Positions 6,683 through 10,443 of a stretch of 10,443 nt of DNA are shown piece after piece. The translations under genes and the position numbers were made by a program. The DNA comes from JAYEJW01 sp034716535. Its GTDB lineage: Bacteria > Pseudomonadota > Gammaproteobacteria > Chromatiales > Chromatiaceae. The notes under the pieces are model-generated. The model was not told the origin of the DNA. It did no database searches and worked only from the letters and a program-made list of their open reading frames with translations. The DNA is taken from the NCBI GenBank assembly GCA_034716535.1, contig JAYEJW010000344.1, positions 1 to 10,443 of the forward strand, given 5' to 3'. The stretch's first letter is position 1. Each line of letters opens with the position of its first letter.

Positions 6683-8836
6683 ATGCCTGTTTATCGCTCG
6701 CGGCACCGCGTACTATCTCCGCTCGTCTTGAATCATCGATTAACGTTGATCGTTGCCTTCCTCGCATTGACCGGAAGCGCGCTCGCGGGCCAAGTTCAGC
6801 TGGCCTGGGATACGTCCGCAGGCGCAGCGGGTTACCGCGTTTATTACGGCAATGCGTCGGCCCAATACTCCGCGAACGTCGATGCAGGAAACAAGACGAC
6901 CGCCACGGTATCGGGGCTGACCGACGGCGGGCGATATTATTTCGCCGTGCAGGCCTACAATGGGACGGTCACGAGCAGCTATTCCAACGAAGTGAGCACC
7001 GTCGTCGGAACCGCCCCAGCGCCCCCGACCCCGGCACCGCCCGTAGCCAGCTTCACCGCAAGCCAAACGAGCGGGACCGCGCCACTGACTGTTACCTTGG
7101 CCGACACCTCCACAGGCGCAGTGACGGGCCGATCCTGGGACCTGGGCGACGGCACGTCAGCGACATCGGCAACGGTCGTCAAAACCTATACAACACCGGG
7201 GACCTACCAGGTGGTCCTCTCGGTCACTGGCGCCGGAGTCACGAGTACTGCGACGAAGACCATCAGCGTTGGGACCGCCGTCCCGGTCGCCCAATTTAGC
7301 GCGAGCCCCGTCATGGGCACAGCGCCACTGCAGGTGGGATTTGCGGATGCTTCGACAGGTATCATCAGCTCGAGGTCTTGGACCTTCGGCGACGGCGGCA
7401 CGAGCACATTACAGAACCCGTCGCACACCTACACCAAGGCAGGTCTGTATACCGTTACTTTGTCCGTGTCCGGCCCGGGCGGTGTCGATACACTGACTCG
7501 CAGCTCTTACGTGCAAGTCGAGGCGTCCGAGGTCGCGATGGAGGTCGGTGAGTTGCTGGTCAACCACCTGTGGCAGCGGGTCGACTTCGCGGCGCCCTTC
7601 ACGGACCCGATCGTGGTCGCGCAATCACTCAGCAGTAATGGCGCACACCCGGCGGTGGTGCGGGTGGACGGTGTCGATCCGAATGGATTCTCGATCCGGG
7701 TGCAGGAATGGGACTATCTCGATGGATCCCACGCGAAGGAGACGGTGAGCTACATCGTCATGGAGCGTGGATACCATCAGTTGCCCGGTGGGTCCTGGGT
7801 CGAGGCCGGATGGCTGGAGACCAGTGCCACCAAGGCATTCGTGCACGAGCCCCTCAGCGCACCCTTCGCCGAGGTCCCGGTGGTGCTCGCCGGGGCCACC
7901 AGCACCAACGAAGGGGACGCGGTCACCACCCGCCTGCGCAACATCACCGTCACGGGATTCGAGGTTGGCATGCGGGAGCAGGAGCTCAACACGCAGCAGC
8001 ACCTGCCGGAGACCATCGACTACATTGCCTGGGAGCCGTCATTCGGCGTGGTCAACGGCCTGCACTATGAGGTGGGTCTCATGGGCATTGGGGTGACGCA
8101 CAAGGCGCAGACTCTTGTCTATCAGGGCGCCTTTGCACAACCGCCGCTGTTCCTGGCCGACATGCAGAGCACCGCCGGCGGGGATACCGCGAATCTGCGC
8201 TGGAGCAACCGGAACGAGGCGTCGGTTGATGTCCGGGTCTCCGAGGAACAGTCGAGGGATGCCGAGCTGGGCCATGTCGCCGAGTCGGTAGGTTACCTCG
8301 TGCTGGAGCCGGAAGCCGCTCCGGAGGAGGGGCCGACCGGGGTCTGCACAACCCCTTGCAGCCTCTGGGACGATGCCACGACCCCGAGCCTGTTGGCGGA
8401 CCCCGACACCGGTGCAGTCGAACTGGGCGTCAAGTTCCGCAGCGATGTAGATGGCCTTGTCACAGGCATCCGCTTCTACAAGAGCTCGCGAAACACAGGC
8501 ACCCATATAGGCAGTCTGTGGAGCAGCACGGGACAGTTGCTGACGCAGGCAACCTTCACCAACGAGACGACCTCGGGCTGGCAGTCGGTGGACTTCGCCA
8601 CGCCAGTGGCGATTCAGGCCAACACCGTGTATGTCGCTTCCTACCACACCAATGTAGGCGGGTACTCGGTCGATGAGGGTTACCTCGCAACCGCATACGC
8701 TAACGGCCCGCTACGTCTCCTGGCCGATGGCGAAAGCGGCGGCAACGGGTTGTACCTGTACGGCGCGGGTGGCTTCCCGACCGAGACCTACCGCTCCAGT
8801 AACTATTGGGTCGATGTCGTCTTCACAACTCAATGA
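6683..8836 (+). CDS. Secreted modular surface protein, copy B (FN3-PKD-PKD-repeats-DUF4082)
   Basis: This is a 717-aa exported paralogue of the protein at 3103. I prefer ATG 6683 because GGGGG (6671-6675) sits 7 nt upstream and the product then begins with a normal signal peptide (MPVYRSRHR..., 'LTLIVAFLALTGSALA', cleavage near residue 35). The in-frame ATG at 6635 adds 16 residues without a good ribosome site. Residues ~37-111 are an FN3 domain ('QLAWDTSAGAAGYRVYYG', 'YYFAVQAYN', 'YSNEVST'). It is clearly related to, but diverged from, that of copy A. The Big_2 domain of copy A is absent. PKD domains lie at ~121-198 and ~200-279, the three repeats at ~286-553, and DUF4082 at ~558-715. From the 'PPVASF' linker onward only two residues differ from copy A. 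It has no enzyme motif, sorting tail or membrane anchor at the C-terminus, so secretion to the surface or matrix is inferred. Polysaccharide export genes start 160 bp downstream with no strong terminator between, so co-transcription is possible. Confidence 0.85.
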   Translation: MPVYRSRHRVLSPLVLNHRLTLIVAFLALTGSALAGQVQLAWDTSAGAAGYRVYYGNASAQYSANVDAGNKTTATVSGLTDGGRYYFAVQAYNGTVTSSYSNEVSTVVGTAPAPPTPAPPVASFTASQTSGTAPLTVTLADTSTGAVTGRSWDLGDGTSATSATVVKTYTTPGTYQVVLSVTGAGVTSTATKTISVGTAVPVAQFSASPVMGTAPLQVGFADASTGIISSRSWTFGDGGTSTLQNPSHTYTKAGLYTVTLSVSGPGGVDTLTRSSYVQVEASEVAMEVGELLVNHLWQRVDFAAPFTDPIVVAQSLSSNGAHPAVVRVDGVDPNGFSIRVQEWDYLDGSHAKETVSYIVMERGYHQLPGGSWVEAGWLETSATKAFVHEPLSAPFAEVPVVLAGATSTNEGDAVTTRLRNITVTGFEVGMREQELNTQQHLPETIDYIAWEPSFGVVNGLHYEVGLMGIGVTHKAQTLVYQGAFAQPPLFLADMQSTAGGDTANLRWSNRNEASVDVRVSEEQSRDAELGHVAESVGYLVLEPEAAPEEGPTGVCTTPCSLWDDATTPSLLADPDTGAVELGVKFRSDVDGLVTGIRFYKSSRNTGTHIGSLWSSTGQLLTQATFTNETTSGWQSVDFATPVAIQANTVYVASYHTNVGGYSVDEGYLATAYANGPLRLLADGESGGNGLYLYGAGGFPTETYRSSNYWVDVVFTTQ

Positions 8837-8857
8837 GGCACGACATATCTCCAGCAG
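7037..8857 (+). repeat. 1821-bp direct repeat, copy 2 (within copy B)
   Basis: This matches 3733-5553 without gaps. The base before the left edge already differs (A here, G in copy 1), and the sequences upstream are unalike at the base level, although both encode FN3 domains and proline linkers. After 8857 the sequences part abruptly, with a weak trace of further similarity around 8863-8887. Confidence 0.95.
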
Positions 8858-8957
8858 GATCCATAGCGCGACGCGCGTACAGGACGCCGGAAATCGGCAC
8901 ATGTTATCATCGCGAGCGAATTTTCCAGGCATCTGGTAGGGGTTACGCGGAAGAGCT

Positions 8958-8990
8958 GGCTGCCTCGCGCCCCAAGGTTTGGAGGCAGTC
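8958..8990 (+). promoter_or_regulatory. Hairpin covering the ribosome-binding site of the export gene
   Basis: CTGCCTC (8960-8966) is perfectly complementary to GAGGCAG (8982-8988), and one G-T and one G-C pair (8958-8959 with 8989-8990) can extend the stem to nine. The only good ribosome-binding sequence for the next gene, GGAGG at 8981-8985, lies almost wholly inside the 3' arm. If formed, the hairpin would mask initiation at GTG 8996. The 15-nt loop is open to ligand, protein or sRNA effects; none of these is shown. Confidence 0.5.
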
Positions 8991-8995
8991 AACTG

Positions 8996-9601
8996 GTGAG
9001 CGAAATGAGATCGGGACTTCCTGGCAGTCGGGCTGCGTACCTGTGGCTGGCCACCGCGGGCGTTTTTTTTGCTATGTGCATCGCGGTGTTCCCGGCCACG
9101 TCTGAGGGCGGGGAGGGCGACGGCTACGTGCTTCAGGCTGGAGACGTGGTTAACGTGTCGGTCTGGCGGGAACCGGACCTGGACCGCGCGCTCCTGGTCC
9201 GTCCGGACGGAGGGATCTCGTTCCCCCTCGCCGGTGATCTGATGGCCGCGGGGCAGACTATTGCCCAACTGACAGAGAGCCTCGCCACGAAGCTCTCACA
9301 ATTCATCCCCGATCCCGTGGTCACCGTGGCCCTGCAGGAAAATCTGGGCAACCGGATCTACGTGACGGGCCGGGTGACCAAGCCGGGTGTCTACCTGATC
9401 AATCAGGACGTCGACGTACTCCAGGCCCTGGCAATCGCCGGCGGTCTGACACCCTTCGCCGACCGTGACGACATCAAGATTCTGCGCCGCGAGAATGGGG
9501 TCGAGCGTGCCATCCCGTTCAACTACAAGCAGGTGCAGCGCGGTGAGCGGCTCCAGCAGAACATTATCCTGCGCCCAGGGGACACCGTCCTGGTACCGTG
9601 A
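8996..9601 (+). CDS. Outer-membrane polysaccharide export protein (Wza-like, exosortase-cluster type)
   Basis: This 201-aa protein belongs to the outer-membrane polysaccharide export (OPX) family, which forms the exit channel for exopolysaccharide made by a Wzx/Wzy-type or related pathway. Residues ~13-33 are a hydrophobic export signal. 'YVLQAGDVVNVSVWREPDLD' through 'FIPDPVVTVALQE' (44-114) is the Poly_export domain. 'YVTGRVTKPGVYLI ... DVLQALAIAGGLTPFADR' to 'ILRPGDTVLVP' (~119-201) is one SLBB domain. It is about half the length of E. coli Wza (379 aa) and lacks its extra SLBB repeat and C-terminal membrane helix. This short form is typical of exosortase/PEP-CTERM-associated EPS clusters. 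Cys28 sits in 'FFAMCIA', a poor lipobox, so lipidation is doubtful. GTG 8996 is chosen because GGAGG (8981-8985) is 10 nt upstream; ATG 9005 is an alternative. The stop overlaps the next start (ATGA-type junction), which indicates an operon. Confidence 0.88.
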   Translation: MSEMRSGLPGSRAAYLWLATAGVFFAMCIAVFPATSEGGEGDGYVLQAGDVVNVSVWREPDLDRALLVRPDGGISFPLAGDLMAAGQTIAQLTESLATKLSQFIPDPVVTVALQENLGNRIYVTGRVTKPGVYLINQDVDVLQALAIAGGLTPFADRDDIKILRRENGVERAIPFNYKQVQRGERLQQNIILRPGDTVLVP

Positions 9602-10443
9602 TGAGGGCGCAGCGCAGGCGTGCCGGGGTTGGGGCGCGCTGTCCTGACGGCATCTCGCTTCCATGCCGGTCTCTGGTTTGCGCGCCGGGGCGCCTTGGGC
9701 TCACGCTGGCCGGCCTGTTGGCCGCCCTTGGTTCCGGGGCCGCCTCCGCTGAAGGGTGGCGCTTTGAGCCGAGCGCGAATCTGGAGACGGGCTATGACGA
9801 CAACGTGCGGTTGACCTCAACCGACGCCGAAGAAGCATTCTCCGTCAATCTGAATGCCGCCCTTAGGACCATTCGCAGCAGCGAGGTGACCGATGTGCGT
9901 TTCGCGATCGGCCTCGCCGCAAACCGGTATGCGGGTATCTCGGACCTCGACAACACCAGCGGATTCGCAGGGTTGGAGCTGGGTTACCGCTTGGAACGTC
10001 AACAGTTTCGCCTGGGCCTAGGTTTCACCTCCCAGTCGACCCTGACCAGCGAGGTGGCGACCACGGGCCTGGTCCAGGTCAATCGCCAACAGAACAGTCT
10101 GACGGTGAATCCCCGGTGGAGCTACCTCCTGTCTGAGCGCGCAACGCTGGATCTCGCGGCCAGCTACCAGGAGGTCACCTACGAAGACGTGCGGTTCCTC
10201 CCACTCGACAACTACCGTCTCGGCTTGGTGGAACTTGGTGGAAGCTATTTATACACCGAACGTCTCGGGCTCACGGGCCGTCTGAGCTACGGGCGTTACG
10301 AGACCCAGGGTTTGACCAACGACTACGACAACGTCGACCTGATGGCCGGCGCGGACTATCAGTTGTCCGAGACAGCGTCTCTGTCGGTCTTCGTGGGCGT
10401 GCGTCGGACCGAGCAAACCGTCGAGGACCTCGACGGGTCTACC
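9601..10443 (+). CDS. Outer-membrane beta-barrel protein of an EPS cluster, 3' end beyond the window
   Basis: The frame opens at ATG 9601, sharing one base with the preceding stop, and stays open for 281 codons to the window edge. It is the only standard in-frame start before the signal peptide ('LGLTLAGLLAALGSGAASA', cleavage near residue 52). That gives an unusually long basic n-region of about 30 residues. The mature part starts 'EGWRFEPSANLETGYDDNVR', a common opening of outer-membrane beta-barrels in exopolysaccharide clusters. It continues with alternating polar/apolar strands separated by short turns, for example 'FRLGLGFTSQS', 'ATLDLAASYQEVTY', 'LGLTGRLSYGRYE', 'VDLMAGADYQL' and 'ASLSVFVGVRR'. 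No catalytic motif is visible. It probably acts with the export protein upstream in polysaccharide secretion or anchoring, as EpsL-type and PEP-CTERM-associated barrel proteins are thought to do. The fold call is good; the exact family is open because the C-terminus is missing. Confidence 0.75.
   Translation, partial: MRAQRRRAGVGARCPDGISLPCRSLVCAPGRLGLTLAGLLAALGSGAASAEGWRFEPSANLETGYDDNVRLTSTDAEEAFSVNLNAALRTIRSSEVTDVRFAIGLAANRYAGISDLDNTSGFAGLELGYRLERQQFRLGLGFTSQSTLTSEVATTGLVQVNRQQNSLTVNPRWSYLLSERATLDLAASYQEVTYEDVRFLPLDNYRLGLVELGGSYLYTERLGLTGRLSYGRYETQGLTNDYDNVDLMAGADYQLSETASLSVFVGVRRTEQTVEDLDGST

Noticed and set aside
5485..8836. PEP-CTERM sorting tails on the two surface proteins
   Set aside because: Both proteins end in the YWVDVVF strand of DUF4082 with no PEP motif, transmembrane helix or basic tail.
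3733..8857. A CRISPR array or integron-like cassette array
   Set aside because: The only long repeats are two coding copies of 1.8 kb. No regularly spaced short repeats or attC-like sites were seen.

Overview
The window looks like an accessory region of a high-GC proteobacterial chromosome. That assignment rests on composition, Gram-negative envelope genes (a Wza-type outer-membrane export protein and a beta-barrel protein) and an IS66-type remnant. A gammaproteobacterium or betaproteobacterium with an exosortase-linked exopolysaccharide cluster would fit, but no taxonomic marker is present. Everything recognisable is on the + strand.

Left part (1-3102): an unassigned stretch leads into a large serine recombinase reduced to its middle portion. 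It has no catalytic resolvase domain and loses its coiled-coil C-terminus. A short stretch with a degenerate tRNA-like 3' end follows, then an intact FAD-dependent oxidoreductase of the L-2-hydroxyglutarate dehydrogenase (LhgO) type. A 647-bp stretch without a convincing gene follows; it holds several small inverted repeats and ends in a terminator-like hairpin 41 nt before the next gene.

Central part (3103-8857): two large secreted modular proteins stand in tandem. Copy A (809 aa) reads signal peptide - FN3 - bacterial Ig-like (Big_2) - PKD - PKD - three ~80-residue repeats - DUF4082. Copy B (717 aa from its best start) has the same order without Big_2 and with its own signal peptide and FN3. 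From the proline linker before the first PKD domain to about 20 bp past the stop codon, the two genes share an 1821-bp block in register. The first 1699 bp show no difference that I could find, and all seven mismatches fall in the last 122 bp. That pattern suggests recent gene conversion or unequal recombination. Between the copies lie a strong terminator, an internally deleted IS66-family transposase with a plausible right inverted repeat, and a long inverted repeat in the leader of copy B.

Right part (8858-10443): a small outer-membrane polysaccharide export protein (Poly_export plus SLBB, like those of exosortase/PEP-CTERM exopolysaccharide clusters) overlaps by one base with an outer-membrane beta-barrel protein that runs off the window. 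This looks like the first two genes of an exopolysaccharide export operon. The shared inference is a cell-surface locus: adhesin- or matrix-like proteins placed directly upstream of polysaccharide secretion genes. The tandem pair does not end in a PEP-CTERM sorting tail, so there is no sign that exosortase processes it.
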